DNA of 64,000 nt from Paenibacillus sp. JJ-223 (GCF_927798175.1 NZ_CAKMMP010000012.1:191174-255173), one strand, 5' to 3'; shown: positions 43,413 to 53,431, counted from the first letter of the stretch. The notes: a model not told the origin generated them from the sequence alone. Translations and numbers: made by a program.

Positions 43413-44165
43413 TTACAGCCAATGATCTTCATTTTGAATGACATGCCCTTCACCAGGCTGCTGCTCCACGAACCCGGCCATTTGCCGCGCCTGATAATGA
43501 ATTGCGGAGTCGCTTCCGGCCAGAATGCGATTCTGGATCTCATCGCCGGATTCCGTCGGCAAAGCAAACAGGCGTGTGCGGTCAAAATGTTCCGAAAGCG
43601 TAGCATAGATGGCATTCACTTGTCTGTCATTGCCCGAACGTCCAAAAACGTTCATCAATAACAGGCCATTCGGTCGCAATCTGTCCTTCACCAAACGAAA
43701 AAAAGAGCTGGACATGAACTGTGCAGGCGTACCTGCTGCCGTAAACGCATCAACGACGATTACGTCGTACATCCCCGAAGGTTCCTGTTCCAGCAGTTCC
43801 CGTCCATCGCCCACAATGACATCATTCGCCTCGTAACCAAAAAACGTCCTGCTGATTTCAACCACTTCGGCATCCAGTTCAGCCACCTTGAGCCGCCGGT
43901 TTGCCAAATAGGCAGACAATGTGCCGATGCCATGCCCTATAATAAACGCCGTCTCGAATTCCGGATTGTTCCATTCCATTAAATGAACCATCGCTCGCGG
44001 GTACTCCAGCACCATTCGGGCAGGCTGCTCCAGATCCATCGCTCCTTGAACGGCCTCGCCTGAAAATTCCAAAACCCGAAATTGCCCCTTCTCCCCGTAA
44101 AGTTTCTTGATATCGTATACCACCAAGTCATGTTGTTCGCTCCGATTCCGATATAACACTCGCAC
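43413..44165 (-). CDS. Spermidine-synthase-like methyltransferase-fold protein
   Basis: A 250-residue protein with the polyamine-synthase fold. The segments FIIGHGIGTLSAYLA, KVAELDAEVVEISRTFFG and VIVGDGRELL cover the S-adenosyl binding region, and YDVIVVDAFTAAGTP the active-site loop. It lacks the usual N-terminal tetramerisation strand pattern, so it may be one of the many spermidine-synthase-like proteins of unknown substrate. The start is GTG at 44165, nine bases after AGGGA. Confidence 0.8.
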   Translation of the reverse strand: MRVLYRNRSEQHDLVVYDIKKLYGEKGQFRVLEFSGEAVQGAMDLEQPARMVLEYPRAMVHLMEWNNPEFETAFIIGHGIGTLSAYLANRRLKVAELDAEVVEISRTFFGYEANDVIVGDGRELLEQEPSGMYDVIVVDAFTAAGTPAQFMSSSFFRLVKDRLRPNGLLLMNVFGRSGNDRQVNAIYATLSEHFDRTRLFALPTESGDEIQNRILAGSDSAIHYQARQMAGFVEQQPGEGHVIQNEDHWL

Positions 44166-44274
44166 GTGTGACGTTCCCTCATTCCGCTAAATATAAGTAC
44201 ATTACTTCTATTATAACAGTCACTGGATGCTCCGCTCCATCAAAATGACAAAAACCGTTCCAACCGGGAACGAA

Positions 44275-45177
44275 TCAGGAGCCGATCGCTTCATGCAGCG
44301 CATGGACGTATGCCTCGCCCAGAATGGACAAGGAGGCGCTTTTATGGCGAATCCAGCCTACATTGATCGACTCCTCGCACTCCAGCGGAACCGGAATAAT
44401 CTCGTTGCCGTTCAAATCCGAACTTAGCACGCCCGTAGAGATCGTATACCCGTTCAGCCCGATAAGCAGATTGAACAACGTCGCCCGGTCATTGACCTGT
44501 ATGCTTTTGGGATGGGAGAGCGTGCTTAATATTTCTTCGGAAAAATGAAACGAATTGTACTCCCCCTGGTCAAAAGACAGGTACGGGTAATCCCGAAGCT
44601 GCTCAATCGTTACGGAAGCTTGCTTGGCAAGCGGATTGTGAATGCTGATAAATATATGCGGTTTCGCCGTAAACAGGCTGTTGAACTCCAACCCGGCGTC
44701 TTTGAGCAGCTTGTTGATGACTTTGGCATTGAACTCGTTCAGGTACAAAATCCCGATCTCGCTGCGCATGCTGCGCACGTCCTGAATGATCTCGTACGTT
44801 TTCGTTTCGCGCAAGGCAAGCTCATACTCCTCATGCCCGTATTGCCGGACCAAATTCACGAAAGCATTGACCGCGAACGCATAGTGCTGCGTGGATACGG
44901 AAAAATGCTGCGGAGACGGCTTGGCATTCAGATAACGATTCTCCAACAGTTCGGCCTGCTCGACGACCTGACGGGCATAACTAAGAAATTCGACGCCTTC
45001 CTTGGACAATGTAATCCCCTTGTTGGTTCGTTCAAAAATAGTAATACGGAGCTCCTGCTCCAATTCCCGAATCGCGTTCGACAAACTGGGCTGCGAAATA
45101 AACAGCCGCTTGGCCGCTTCGTTCATCGAGCCGCGCGTTGCCACTTCGATCGCATATTTTAATTGCTGCAGCGTCAT
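44275..45177 (-). CDS. LysR-family transcriptional regulator
   Basis: A 300-residue regulator. The N-terminal winged HTH reads MTLQQLKYAIEVATRGSMNE, then AAKRLFISQPSLSNAIRELE, and is followed by a LysR substrate-binding domain. It is divergent from oxdC, with 287 bases between, the arrangement typical of LysR control of the adjacent gene. Control of oxalate metabolism is therefore a reasonable inference. ATG at 45177 with GGGAG eight bases upstream. Confidence 0.88.
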   Translation of the reverse strand: MTLQQLKYAIEVATRGSMNEAAKRLFISQPSLSNAIRELEQELRITIFERTNKGITLSKEGVEFLSYARQVVEQAELLENRYLNAKPSPQHFSVSTQHYAFAVNAFVNLVRQYGHEEYELALRETKTYEIIQDVRSMRSEIGILYLNEFNAKVINKLLKDAGLEFNSLFTAKPHIFISIHNPLAKQASVTIEQLRDYPYLSFDQGEYNSFHFSEEILSTLSHPKSIQVNDRATLFNLLIGLNGYTISTGVLSSDLNGNEIIPVPLECEESINVGWIRHKSASLSILGEAYVHALHEAIGS

Positions 45178-45464
45178 TCCTGATTCTCCCTTCAAACGTA
45201 TCCCAGTTCTCAGGGACATCTCAGGCAAAAAAACCGTCCACATCCCTCTTTATCATAATAGCCTTAACCAGCCATCAAAGAAAGAACCCGAAACTTACAA
45301 ACCCAAGGGCGGTGGGTCACGGCACGTTCTCCCAAAAAGCGTCGCCAGAATGTTTTATCCGGTCATTGTCCCACATATTGAGCAGGCCCCCCATCATAGG
45401 TGTAAATAACGAGAATTAGGCGTATCCAAAATAAGCACTAACCCTGCAAGGAGGACAAGAAACA
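45178..45464. promoter_or_regulatory. Divergent lysR-oxdC control region
   Basis: Noncoding region between divergent starts. No operator I can name with confidence; AAGGAGG for oxdC lies at 45449-45455. Confidence 0.4.
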
Positions 45465-46628
45465 ATGACCAATTCGGATCATACCCGTCTCAAAAACGTG
45501 AACGTGCCTCAGCCGATCCGTAAGGACGGGGCTGGCGGACCAGACCTTGGACCGCGCAACGTGATGCTCGACCGGCAAAATCCGAACATGCTCGTGCCGC
45601 CGGCGACCGACTCCGGCCTGCTGCCCAATCTGAAGATGTCTTTCTCGAACACCCATATGCAGCTTAATCAAGGCGGCTGGTCGCGCGAGATTACCGTGCG
45701 GGATCTTCCCGTAGCTACCACGCTGGCCGGCGTGAACATGAGCCTCATTCCCGGAGGCGTGCGCGAGCTCCACTGGCATCAGCAGTCGGAATGGGCATAC
45801 ATGATTTGGGGAACCGCCAGGATCACTTCTGTCGATCAGGACGGTCGCAACTTTATTGCGGATGTAGGCCCCGGCGATCTTTGGTTTTTCCCCAAAGGGC
45901 TTCCCCATTCCATACAAGGCCTGGGAGAAGGCTGCGAATTTTTGCTGGTGTTTGACGACGGGACGTTCTCGGATCTGAATACGTTATCCATCTCCGACTG
46001 GTTCGCGCACACTCCGCCCGAAGTATTGTCCCGCAATTTCGGAGTGTCGGAGAATGCCTTCGCCCACCTTCCGAAAGACCAGGTATATATCTATCCAGAC
46101 CAAGTACCGGGTTCGATCGAAAGCCAGGCAGTCCAGTCGCCATACGGGACGGTTCCGCTGACATTCACCCATCGGCTGTTGGCGCAGGAGCCGCTCGTTA
46201 CGCCGGGAGGAAGCGTAAGAATCGTGGATTCGCGCAATTTCCCCATCTCGGCGACGGTTGCTGCGGCCTTGGTCGAGATTAAGCCTGGAGCCATGCGCGA
46301 GATGCACTGGCATCCCAATGCGGATGAGTGGCAATACTATTTGACGGGGCAAGGCAGAATGACGGTATTCGGCGGCAATGGAACGGCCCGCACGTTTGAT
46401 TACCGGGCAGGAGATGTCGGATACGTTCCCGTGGCCATGGGGCATTACATTGAGAATACCGGAAATGATACGTTGTGGTTTCTGGAAATTTTCCGCAGCG
46501 ACCGTTTCGAGGATATTTCGCTGAATCAATGGATGGCGTTGACTCCGACCCAACTGGTGCAAAGCAACCTCAATGCATCACCCGAGCTGCTTCATTCGCT
46601 GCGCAAAATCAAATGGCCGGTGGTTTGA
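45465..46628 (+). CDS. oxdC: Oxalate decarboxylase (bicupin)
   Basis: A 387-residue bicupin. Both manganese sites are intact: LHWHQQSEW with the later LPHSI in domain 1, and MHWHPNADEW with MGHYI in domain 2. The lid that carries the proton-donor Glu in OxdC (SENST) reads SENAF here, so the Glu is kept. It converts oxalate to formate and CO2. There is no signal peptide, so it is cytosolic. The LysR gene is divergent and a Zn-dehydrogenase follows 78 bases later. Confidence 0.93.
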   Translation: MTNSDHTRLKNVNVPQPIRKDGAGGPDLGPRNVMLDRQNPNMLVPPATDSGLLPNLKMSFSNTHMQLNQGGWSREITVRDLPVATTLAGVNMSLIPGGVRELHWHQQSEWAYMIWGTARITSVDQDGRNFIADVGPGDLWFFPKGLPHSIQGLGEGCEFLLVFDDGTFSDLNTLSISDWFAHTPPEVLSRNFGVSENAFAHLPKDQVYIYPDQVPGSIESQAVQSPYGTVPLTFTHRLLAQEPLVTPGGSVRIVDSRNFPISATVAAALVEIKPGAMREMHWHPNADEWQYYLTGQGRMTVFGGNGTARTFDYRAGDVGYVPVAMGHYIENTGNDTLWFLEIFRSDRFEDISLNQWMALTPTQLVQSNLNASPELLHSLRKIKWPVV

Positions 46629-46706
46629 ACATCCGCAATGTCGTCGATCGGCCAGCATCTTTTTGGGTAAACAAAGAAAGAATCCGAACACAAAGGAGGC
46701 TGCATC

Positions 46707-47846
46707 GTGAAAGCTGTTACGTTTCAAGGCATCAAAGACGTGCAAGTCAAGCAAGTCCAGGACCCGACCATTGAAAAAAAGGACGATATCATCGTCCGAA
46801 TTACGTCCACGGCCATTTGCGGCTCCGATCTTCATATTTATCTGGGTGCATTGCCTGCACAGAAGGATTATGTCATCGGACACGAACCGATGGGCATCGT
46901 CGAAGAAGTAGGCCCTGACGTTACGCGCGTGAAAAAGGGGGACCGCGTGGTCCTCCCTTTCAACATCGCATGCGGTCAATGCTTCTACTGCAGCCACGAC
47001 ATGGAGAGCCAGTGCGACAACTCCAACCGTAATCCCGACATCCATACCGGCGGTTATTTCGGATTTACGGACCGTTACGGCAATTATCCAGGCGGACAAG
47101 CCGAGCTGTTAAGAGTCCCTTACGGAAACTTTGTGCCGTTCGTCATTCCCGAATCATGCGAATTGGAGGACGAAGCGCTGCTGTTTCTGTCGGATGTGCT
47201 GCCGACCGCTTATTGGAGCGTCGAAAATGCGGACGTCAAACCCGGGGATACCGTCACGGTTCTCGGCAGCGGGCCGGTTGGCCTCATGACGCAGAAATTT
47301 GCCTGGATGAAGGGAGCGAGGCGCGTCATTGCCGTCGACCGTCTTGCCTATCGATTGGATAAAGCCAAACGCATGAACGATGTGGAGACATATAACTTCG
47401 AAGAGTTCGAGGACATGGGTGCACATATTCGTGAAATCACGAAAGGGGGTACCGACGTTGTCATCGATTGCGTCGGTATGGATGGCAAAAAAACGGTGCT
47501 GGAACAGATCGGGCAAAAGCTCAAGCTCCAGGGAGGTACCCTGAGCGCCATTGAAATCGGTATGAAGGCCGTACGGAAATTCGGCACGCTGCAGCTTACG
47601 GGCGTATACGGCTCATTGTATAACATGTTCCCCCTCGGCAACCTGTTCGAACGCAACATCAACTTGAGAATGGGACAAGCTCCTGTCATCCATTACATGC
47701 CTGAATTGTTTCGCAAAATTACGGCCGGCGAGCTTGATCCGACGGAAATCATTTCCCACCGCGTTCCGATGGATCAGGCAAGCGAAGCCTACCGGATGTT
47801 CTCCGAGCACGAAGACGAATGCACCAAAGTGGTGCTTAAACCGTAG
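46707..47846 (+). CDS. Zinc-dependent dehydrogenase, formaldehyde-dehydrogenase-like
   Basis: A 379-residue medium-chain dehydrogenase. Catalytic zinc residues are in AICGSDLH and GHEPMGIV. The structural zinc lobe is reduced (ACGQCFYCSHDMESQC), and the NAD site is VTVLGSGPVGLMTQKFAWM. It resembles glutathione-independent formaldehyde dehydrogenases such as PFDH and Bacillus YycR. The start is GTG at 46707, seven bases after AAAGGAGG. Proximity to oxdC suggests C1 or oxalate-related metabolism, but that is inference. Confidence 0.88.
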   Translation: MKAVTFQGIKDVQVKQVQDPTIEKKDDIIVRITSTAICGSDLHIYLGALPAQKDYVIGHEPMGIVEEVGPDVTRVKKGDRVVLPFNIACGQCFYCSHDMESQCDNSNRNPDIHTGGYFGFTDRYGNYPGGQAELLRVPYGNFVPFVIPESCELEDEALLFLSDVLPTAYWSVENADVKPGDTVTVLGSGPVGLMTQKFAWMKGARRVIAVDRLAYRLDKAKRMNDVETYNFEEFEDMGAHIREITKGGTDVVIDCVGMDGKKTVLEQIGQKLKLQGGTLSAIEIGMKAVRKFGTLQLTGVYGSLYNMFPLGNLFERNINLRMGQAPVIHYMPELFRKITAGELDPTEIISHRVPMDQASEAYRMFSEHEDECTKVVLKP

Positions 47847-47907
47847 TCTTCCGGCCGTTTCGTGCTTTAGGGCGGACATCCGCTTGGCCTGTAATGCTTC
47901 GATCGAA

Positions 47908-47944
47908 TAGGCAAGCCGAGGCAACCGCAACCCGGCTTGCCTAT
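47908..47944. terminator. Hairpin between convergent genes
   Basis: ATAGGCAAGCCG / CGGCTTGCCTAT stem without a good T run. Likely a bidirectional terminator of lower strength. Confidence 0.5.
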
Positions 47945-47950
47945 TCAGCG

Positions 47951-48745
47951 TTAGGGGAGTTCAGTTTGCTCCTTCACAACCCGAATGCCCATGCTCTCGC
48001 CTTCGAACCCAAACAATGTACCATCCTCCCGGCTTTGAAACCGAAACGTCCGTTGAAGATGATCCGGTGCTGCCAGCATCGTTTCTTCCAGCTTGATCTG
48101 TTCAGCGCGGGGAAGCGCCATCCGTTCGCACCATTCGGTGAAAACGAAGTTTTTCCGGAAAACCTCCATCGTCTCCACACGGAACCCGGCGGATTCGAGC
48201 ATCGAAATCCACTCCGTCTTGCGCCATGCCCGAACATGGCCAGGGTCCCGCCGGCACTCGATTTCATTATAGAAGCGATCCGCTTCCCCCGATTCCGGAA
48301 CCACATTATCAATAAGCAGCAATCTTCCTCCAGTCCGAGTTACCCGGTAGGCCTCCGCGACGAAATCACGAACATGCGGGAAATGATGCGCGGCAATCCG
48401 GCATGTCACCAGATCGAACGATTCATTCGGAAAAGGCAGCTTTTCCGCATCCCCTGGGACAAAATCCACGTTGGAGTGGCCGTTGCCCCGGATGAACTGC
48501 CCGGCTGCTTGCAGCATATCTTCCGTCATGTCCAGCGCCGTCACCCTGCTGACGAGAGGAGCCAGCGCATTGGCTACATGCCCTCCGCCAGTGGCTACGT
48601 CCAAGGCGTTCATTCCCGGTTCTGCTCCCGCCGCCTCAACCAACCAGGCCAGATCCTGCCCTTTGGCGTGTCCTGCACTGGTTACATACTTGTGCGCATT
48701 CTCGCCAAATTGTTTGCGAACACGACTTTTGATCTCATCACTCAT
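47951..48745 (-). CDS. Class I SAM-dependent methyltransferase (UbiE/YcgJ-like)
   Basis: A 264-residue methyltransferase. Motif I is NALDVATGGGHVANALAP and motif II/III includes VDFVPGDAEKLPFPNESFDL, followed by GGRLLLIDNVVPE. The acceptor is unknown; the Methyltransf_11 class includes quinone and small-molecule enzymes. It stands alone between hairpins. Confidence 0.85.
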   Translation of the reverse strand: MSDEIKSRVRKQFGENAHKYVTSAGHAKGQDLAWLVEAAGAEPGMNALDVATGGGHVANALAPLVSRVTALDMTEDMLQAAGQFIRGNGHSNVDFVPGDAEKLPFPNESFDLVTCRIAAHHFPHVRDFVAEAYRVTRTGGRLLLIDNVVPESGEADRFYNEIECRRDPGHVRAWRKTEWISMLESAGFRVETMEVFRKNFVFTEWCERMALPRAEQIKLEETMLAAPDHLQRTFRFQSREDGTLFGFEGESMGIRVVKEQTELP

Positions 48746-48869
48746 TTCGCGTCCTCCTTTAGTTTGATATAGCCCGGCTCATTATGTTTCATCAGGTAAA
48801 ACTATGTTTCATTTATCGGTATACCCTCAGCTTATCATAGGTCAAGCTTCCCGAACAATAAGACAATAC

Positions 48870-48915
48870 AAAAAAGCATCACCCCAGTGATGACCCACTC
48901 GGGCGATGCTTTTTT
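48870..48915 (-). terminator. Terminator of the fru operon
   Basis: AAAAAAGCATC / GATGCTTTTTT hairpin, usable on both strands, 67 bases past the fruA stop. Confidence 0.85.
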
Positions 48916-48981
48916 GAATGTTGCGGAAACAAAGTGTGGAAGTGTCCGGAAATGCAGTGTGCAGCACAACATTTCGAACGT

Positions 48982-50949
48982 TTATGATTTCACTGCCGTT
49001 GGTCTTTTCTTCCATACGCCCAAAATCAGGCCGGAGATGACCGAGCCGATGGCTACGGCAAGCAGGAACAACAGTGCATGGTTCGCCAGTGCGGCTACGA
49101 AGATACCCCCGTGCGGAGCAGGCACGTTAATGCTCCAAAGCTGCGTCAAGCCGCCAGCTAAGGCGGAACCGATAATGCAGGATGTCAGGACGCGCAGCGG
49201 ATCTGCTGCCGCAAACGGGATCGCACCTTCGGTAATGAAGGACAAGCCCAGCACATAGTTGGTCAAACCGGATTTGCGCTCTTGGTCCGTGTATTTCGAT
49301 TTAAAGAATGTCGTGGACAGCGCGATCGCAATCGGCGGAACCATACCGCCAGCCATAACGGCTGCCATCCAGGCACCATCCGTATTGCCGCTTGATGTGA
49401 ACACGCCGATGGCAAACGTATATGCCGCTTTGTTGAACGGACCGCCCATATCGATCGCCATCATGCCGCCCAGCAGGATGCCCAGCAGTACGGCATTTCC
49501 TGTACCCATGTTTTGCAGGGCATCCACCATCCATGTGTTGATGGAGCCGAAGATCGGATCAAAAATGTAATAACTGATTGCACCTACGATCAAGAGTCCA
49601 AGCACAGGATACAGCAGGATCGGCTTCAAGCCATCGATTGCTTTCGGCAATCCTTTAAGAGCTTTGCGCAAACCAACAACGACGTAACCAGCCAGGAAAC
49701 CGGCAGCTAACCCGCCAAGGAAACCGGCATTGGAGTTGACCGCCATCAGACCGCCGACCATACCTGGCATCAATGCCGGGCGATCGCCGATGCTCATTGC
49801 GATAAATCCGGCCAATACAGGAATCAGGAAGTGGAATGCACCCTCTCCGCCGCCGATCGTCTGCAGTAATTGGAAGAGCGGATTATCCGGGCTTGCTACC
49901 TGTTCGATCAGGAAAGACAAAGCCAGCAATATGCCCCCGCCGACGACGAATGGCAGCATGTGCGAAATCCCGTTCATCAAATCTTTGTAAATTTTGCTGC
50001 CCACGCTCATTTTCTCGGCAGCGCCTTCATCAGAACCGGCCTTACCTGCACCTTGACTGCGATAGATTGGGGCATCGCCCTTCACCGCTTTGCTGATCAG
50101 TTCTTCTGTCTTACGAATGCCGTCGCTGACCGGGCGCTGCAGCAGAGGTTTGCCGTCGAAACGATCCATGTCGACCTTTTTGTCTGCTGCGATGATGACG
50201 CCTTTGGCCCGTGCGATCTCTTCCGGTGTAAGCACATTTTGTGCGCCTTCGGAGCCGTTGGTTTCGACCCGGATGTTGATGCCCATTTCCTGTGCTTTTT
50301 TCTTGAGCGCATCTTCCGCCATGAATGTATGCGCAATGCCTGTCGGGCAAGCGGTAACCGCAACGACGAAATCTTCCGAGGACGGGTTGCCCTCAATGAT
50401 TCCGGCAGGCTTGGACTGAACAGCTGCCTCCGCTGCCGCTTTGGCCTCTTTATCGGCCTTTGCCTTTTGCTTCGCCGCTTCCTTCTTCTCGGCTTCCTCC
50501 TGCTTCGCGTCAAACAGCGCGCTGACCTCAGCCGGGGAATCCGTGTTCATCAGTTGAGCGATGAAATCGTTATCAATCAACAGCCTGGAAAGAGCCGCAA
50601 GTGTGCGCAAATGGGTGTTTCCGGCACCTTCAGGCGCAGCAATCATAAAAAATACATGTGCTGGCTGGTCATCCAGCGCTTCGAAATCCAGCCCTTTTCG
50701 ACTCTTGGCAAACACCACGGTAGGTTCGTTGACCGCGCTTGTTTTGGCATGCGGCATCGCGATTCCGTTACCGATGCCCGTGCTGGATTCGGCTTCCCGT
50801 TTGTAGATCATGTCTTTGAACAGTACCGGATCGTTGATGCGTCCCGTTCTGCTCAGGCTGGAGATCAGCTCGTCAATGGCTTCATCCTTGGTTGTGGCTT
50901 GCAGGTCCATGATCATCGCTTCCTGGATCATCAGGTCTGTTATTCTCAT
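48982..50949 (-). CDS. fruA: Fructose PTS permease EIIABC
   Basis: A 655-residue permease with all three domains. EIIA (residues 1-150) carries the phosphorylated His in GNGIAMPHAKTSAV. An Ala/Lys/Glu-rich linker follows. EIIB (about 190-290) has the phosphocysteine in VAVTACPTGIAHTFMAEDAL. EIIC (about 320-650) spans the membrane with GGGILLALSFLIEQ and NKAAYTFAIGVF. It imports fructose as fructose-1-phosphate. Last gene of fruR-fruK-fruA. GGGAG is eight bases before the ATG. Confidence 0.95.
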   Translation of the reverse strand: MRITDLMIQEAMIMDLQATTKDEAIDELISSLSRTGRINDPVLFKDMIYKREAESSTGIGNGIAMPHAKTSAVNEPTVVFAKSRKGLDFEALDDQPAHVFFMIAAPEGAGNTHLRTLAALSRLLIDNDFIAQLMNTDSPAEVSALFDAKQEEAEKKEAAKQKAKADKEAKAAAEAAVQSKPAGIIEGNPSSEDFVVAVTACPTGIAHTFMAEDALKKKAQEMGINIRVETNGSEGAQNVLTPEEIARAKGVIIAADKKVDMDRFDGKPLLQRPVSDGIRKTEELISKAVKGDAPIYRSQGAGKAGSDEGAAEKMSVGSKIYKDLMNGISHMLPFVVGGGILLALSFLIEQVASPDNPLFQLLQTIGGGEGAFHFLIPVLAGFIAMSIGDRPALMPGMVGGLMAVNSNAGFLGGLAAGFLAGYVVVGLRKALKGLPKAIDGLKPILLYPVLGLLIVGAISYYIFDPIFGSINTWMVDALQNMGTGNAVLLGILLGGMMAIDMGGPFNKAAYTFAIGVFTSSGNTDGAWMAAVMAGGMVPPIAIALSTTFFKSKYTDQERKSGLTNYVLGLSFITEGAIPFAAADPLRVLTSCIIGSALAGGLTQLWSINVPAPHGGIFVAALANHALLFLLAVAIGSVISGLILGVWKKRPTAVKS

Positions 50950-51029
50950 TGGTTACACTCCCCTAAATCGCTTCCGGCCCGACACTTGCGGACCGGTCGT
51001 CATTCACTTTTCATTTCATACCCAGGTCG

Positions 51030-51947
51030 TTACGGCTGCAATTGCGTTATGCCTACCTGATTACGCAGTTCCTCAATATATGCACGTTCGGACAGATCAT
51101 CGGAGAAGGCGGTTGCACTTCCCGAAGCGACGCCCGTTCGAAAGGCTTCCTGCAAATTCCCGTTCAGCACCCATGTACCTACGAATCCGCCGATCATGGA
51201 ATCCCCTGCACCTACCGAGTTTCTCACCGTCCCTTTCGGAACTGTGGCATGAAAAACATCCGTTTCGGTAATCAGCAAAGCGCCTTCCCCGGCCATCGAG
51301 ATCAACACATGCTGAGCACCCGCTGCGAGCAATTTACGTCCATAAACGACCAGTTCCTCACGCGTTTCGATGTTGACGCCGAACAGTTCGGCAAGCTCGT
51401 GGTGGTTCGGCTTCACCAGCAGAGGCTGATACTTGAGCGCATCCATCAGTGCCGGCCCGGTCGTGTCGATCACGAACTCCGCACCCTTTTGCCGGCATAC
51501 CGCAATGAGTTTTTCGTAAAAATCGTTGCCGAGCGATGGCGGAATGCTGCCGGAGAGGATGACGATGTCTCCTTGATGAAGGGCGGACAATTTGCTTACC
51601 AAACGATCGGCTTCTTCGGTCGTGATCGCCGGGCCCAAACCGTTGATTTCCGTCTCTTCTCCGTGCTTCAGTTTGATGTTGATCCGCGTATCGTCCGCAA
51701 TGGTCACGAAATCGGTCCGGATCCGGTCTTCCCGGAGTTTATCGTTGATGAAACGTCCCGTGAATCCGCCCAGGAATCCGATCGCCGTATTCTCCGCGCC
51801 CAACTGGTTCAAAATGCGCGATACGTTAATGCCTTTGCCCCCCGGGAGCTTGAGATCCCGGTTCATGCGATTCAGTCCTCCAAGCTGGATATCGTGCACT
51901 TCCACGATGTAGTCGATGGAAGGGTTTAGCGTTACGGTATATATCAT
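51030..51947 (-). CDS. fruK: 1-Phosphofructokinase
   Basis: A 305-residue PfkB-family kinase. The N-terminal TLNPSIDYIVEV, the sugar-binding LPGGKGINVSRILNQLG and the C-terminal catalytic NSVGAGDSMIGGFVG are present. It phosphorylates fructose-1-phosphate to fructose-1,6-bisphosphate, the product of the adjacent FruA. It starts two bases after the fruR stop, with GAGGGA overlapping the end of fruR. Confidence 0.96.
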   Translation of the reverse strand: MIYTVTLNPSIDYIVEVHDIQLGGLNRMNRDLKLPGGKGINVSRILNQLGAENTAIGFLGGFTGRFINDKLREDRIRTDFVTIADDTRINIKLKHGEETEINGLGPAITTEEADRLVSKLSALHQGDIVILSGSIPPSLGNDFYEKLIAVCRQKGAEFVIDTTGPALMDALKYQPLLVKPNHHELAELFGVNIETREELVVYGRKLLAAGAQHVLISMAGEGALLITETDVFHATVPKGTVRNSVGAGDSMIGGFVGTWVLNGNLQEAFRTGVASGSATAFSDDLSERAYIEELRNQVGITQLQP

Positions 51948-51949
51948 GG

Positions 51950-52696
51950 TTATCCCTCAATTATTTTAGTTTTCTGCGCGATTGCGTTCCGCCAATGCTC
52001 CGGCATCTGCTCGGTAATGAGGTCGGCTTCCTCCAAATCAAACAATTTGGCAAAAGTGATCTCTCCGATTTTGCTGGAATCCGCAAGCACGTACGATTTG
52101 CCTGACAATTGGTGGGCACGTCTTTTGACCATCGCTTCTTCCGGGTCGGGCGTTGTGTATCCCATTTCTGGATCCACCCCGTTGGTCCCAAGGAAGCATT
52201 TGTCAAATCGGAAATGGTCCATATTTTGCAATGCGATGCTTCCAATGACGGCTTTGGTATGCATTTTCATCATGCCGCCAAGCAGATAGCTGCGGATCCG
52301 TTTGCCCACCAATGCTTCGACATGAGACAAACCATTGGTAACTACCGTGACGTCTGTGGCTTCAATGAACGGAATGATCGCTAATGTAGTGGTTCCCGCA
52401 TCTAGATAAATGCATTCGCCATTTTTGATCTCTTGCGCCGCCAAACGGGCAATCATCATTTTCTGTTGAATGTTTTTGGATGTTTTTTCTTCCATGCCGG
52501 GTTCCAGCGCTTTCTCGTTCATCAATGAAGCTCCCCCATGGATCCGTTTGAGTACCTGTCGGTTCTCCAAGTCGATCAAGTCTCGTCTTATCGTGGATTC
52601 CGAGGCGCCAAGCACCTCAACAAGCTCCTGAAGCTTTACGATACCCCGTTGATGTAAGCGCTCTATAATTGCAGCATGTCTCTCTTCTGTTAACAT
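51950..52696 (-). CDS. fruR: DeoR-family fructose operon repressor
   Basis: A 248-residue regulator. The N-terminal DeoR HTH reads GIVKLQELVEVLGASESTIR followed by RDLIDLENRQVLKRIHGGA, then a sugar-phosphate binding domain with YLDAGTTTLAIIPFI. FruR proteins sense fructose-1-phosphate and repress fruRKA. I use the ATG at 52696, seven bases after GGAGG, rather than the one at 52702, which is too close. First gene of the operon. Confidence 0.92.
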   Translation of the reverse strand: MLTEERHAAIIERLHQRGIVKLQELVEVLGASESTIRRDLIDLENRQVLKRIHGGASLMNEKALEPGMEEKTSKNIQQKMMIARLAAQEIKNGECIYLDAGTTTLAIIPFIEATDVTVVTNGLSHVEALVGKRIRSYLLGGMMKMHTKAVIGSIALQNMDHFRFDKCFLGTNGVDPEMGYTTPDPEEAMVKRRAHQLSGKSYVLADSSKIGEITFAKLFDLEEADLITEQMPEHWRNAIAQKTKIIEG

Positions 52697-52702
52697 AGCC
52701 AT

Positions 52703-52800
52703 TCCTCCAACTGCTTTCTATAGTATCATATAATCCGCAAAAAACAATCATTTTCTTTCAAAATAATTTAAAAACATTCATCATCCTGCACGGTTTGACG
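52703..52800 (-). promoter_or_regulatory. fru operon promoter region
   Basis: On the minus strand TTGTTT, 16 bases, TACTAT may form a promoter. Two AATG/ATTG-TTTTT stretches upstream are candidate FruR half sites. No perfect catabolite site was found. Confidence 0.4.
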
Positions 52801-52869
52801 AATTTGTACACACAATATCCTTATTTTACACGTTCAAGCGGCCTATTTCATTCAAAACCCTTCAACGGC

Positions 52870-52911
52870 AAAAATCCCGCAAACGCTGTGCAAAGCACAA
52901 CGCTGCAGGAT
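52870..52911 (-). terminator. Terminator of the 160-residue unknown gene
   Basis: ATCCTGCAGCG / CGTTTGCGGGAT imperfect stem with a GTGC/GCAC tip, followed by TTTTTG on the minus strand. Confidence 0.7.
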
Positions 52912-52948
52912 CCGCTTCCGTCATTTCGTCGTCATCCGCGAGATTTCG

Positions 52949-53431
52949 CTAACGGTTCTTCTCACGTCTTGGTTTGGGTTTGAGCCATTGGCCTTCTTCG
53001 TTGATGAATGCGCCCTTGAAGCGCCCCATCTCCAGTTGTTCAATCAGCTTGGTTTCGTCAACGCTCAGAATGTCGGCCAACTGTGCTGACGTATAATACT
53101 CATTTGGGTCATACTCGATCAGTAGCGGGACCGCCGTATCGTACAATTCCCGAAGCAAATTTTCAAACGATTGCCGGCCAAGGTTCTCCATATCCTTATA
53201 CAATTGGAGCTTTTGCGACACCAGATTGCGGAACGATTTGTTTTCCAGGTTCATCCACAGGGTGTTGCAAGCCTGTACACTCATATAATTTTGTTCTACG
53301 TCGAAAAACTGCACTTCTTCCAGCTTCATATACTTTTCCTGAAAAGCAATGATTTTAATGATGGGTACATCTCGCTGACGTGATGCCTTTTTCAAGTGAG
53401 CCCTGAATTGTTCATAGCTCATCTCTTTCAT
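52949..53431 (-). CDS. Unknown protein with C-terminal excisionase-like HTH
   Basis: A 160-residue soluble protein, mixed alpha/beta in the first 100 residues. The last 50 residues (YYTSAQLADILSVDETKLIE, then QLEMGRFKGAFINEEGQWLK and PKPRREKNR) look like an excisionase/MerR-type HTH that reads a sequence-binding module. I do not recognise the N-terminal part. Monocistronic. Regulatory function is an inference from the HTH alone. Confidence 0.65.
   Translation of the reverse strand: MKEMSYEQFRAHLKKASRQRDVPIIKIIAFQEKYMKLEEVQFFDVEQNYMSVQACNTLWMNLENKSFRNLVSQKLQLYKDMENLGRQSFENLLRELYDTAVPLLIEYDPNEYYTSAQLADILSVDETKLIEQLEMGRFKGAFINEEGQWLKPKPRREKNR

Noticed and set aside
49870..51060. 396-codon open frame opposite fruA/fruK
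   Set aside because: Antisense shadow of two well-identified genes.
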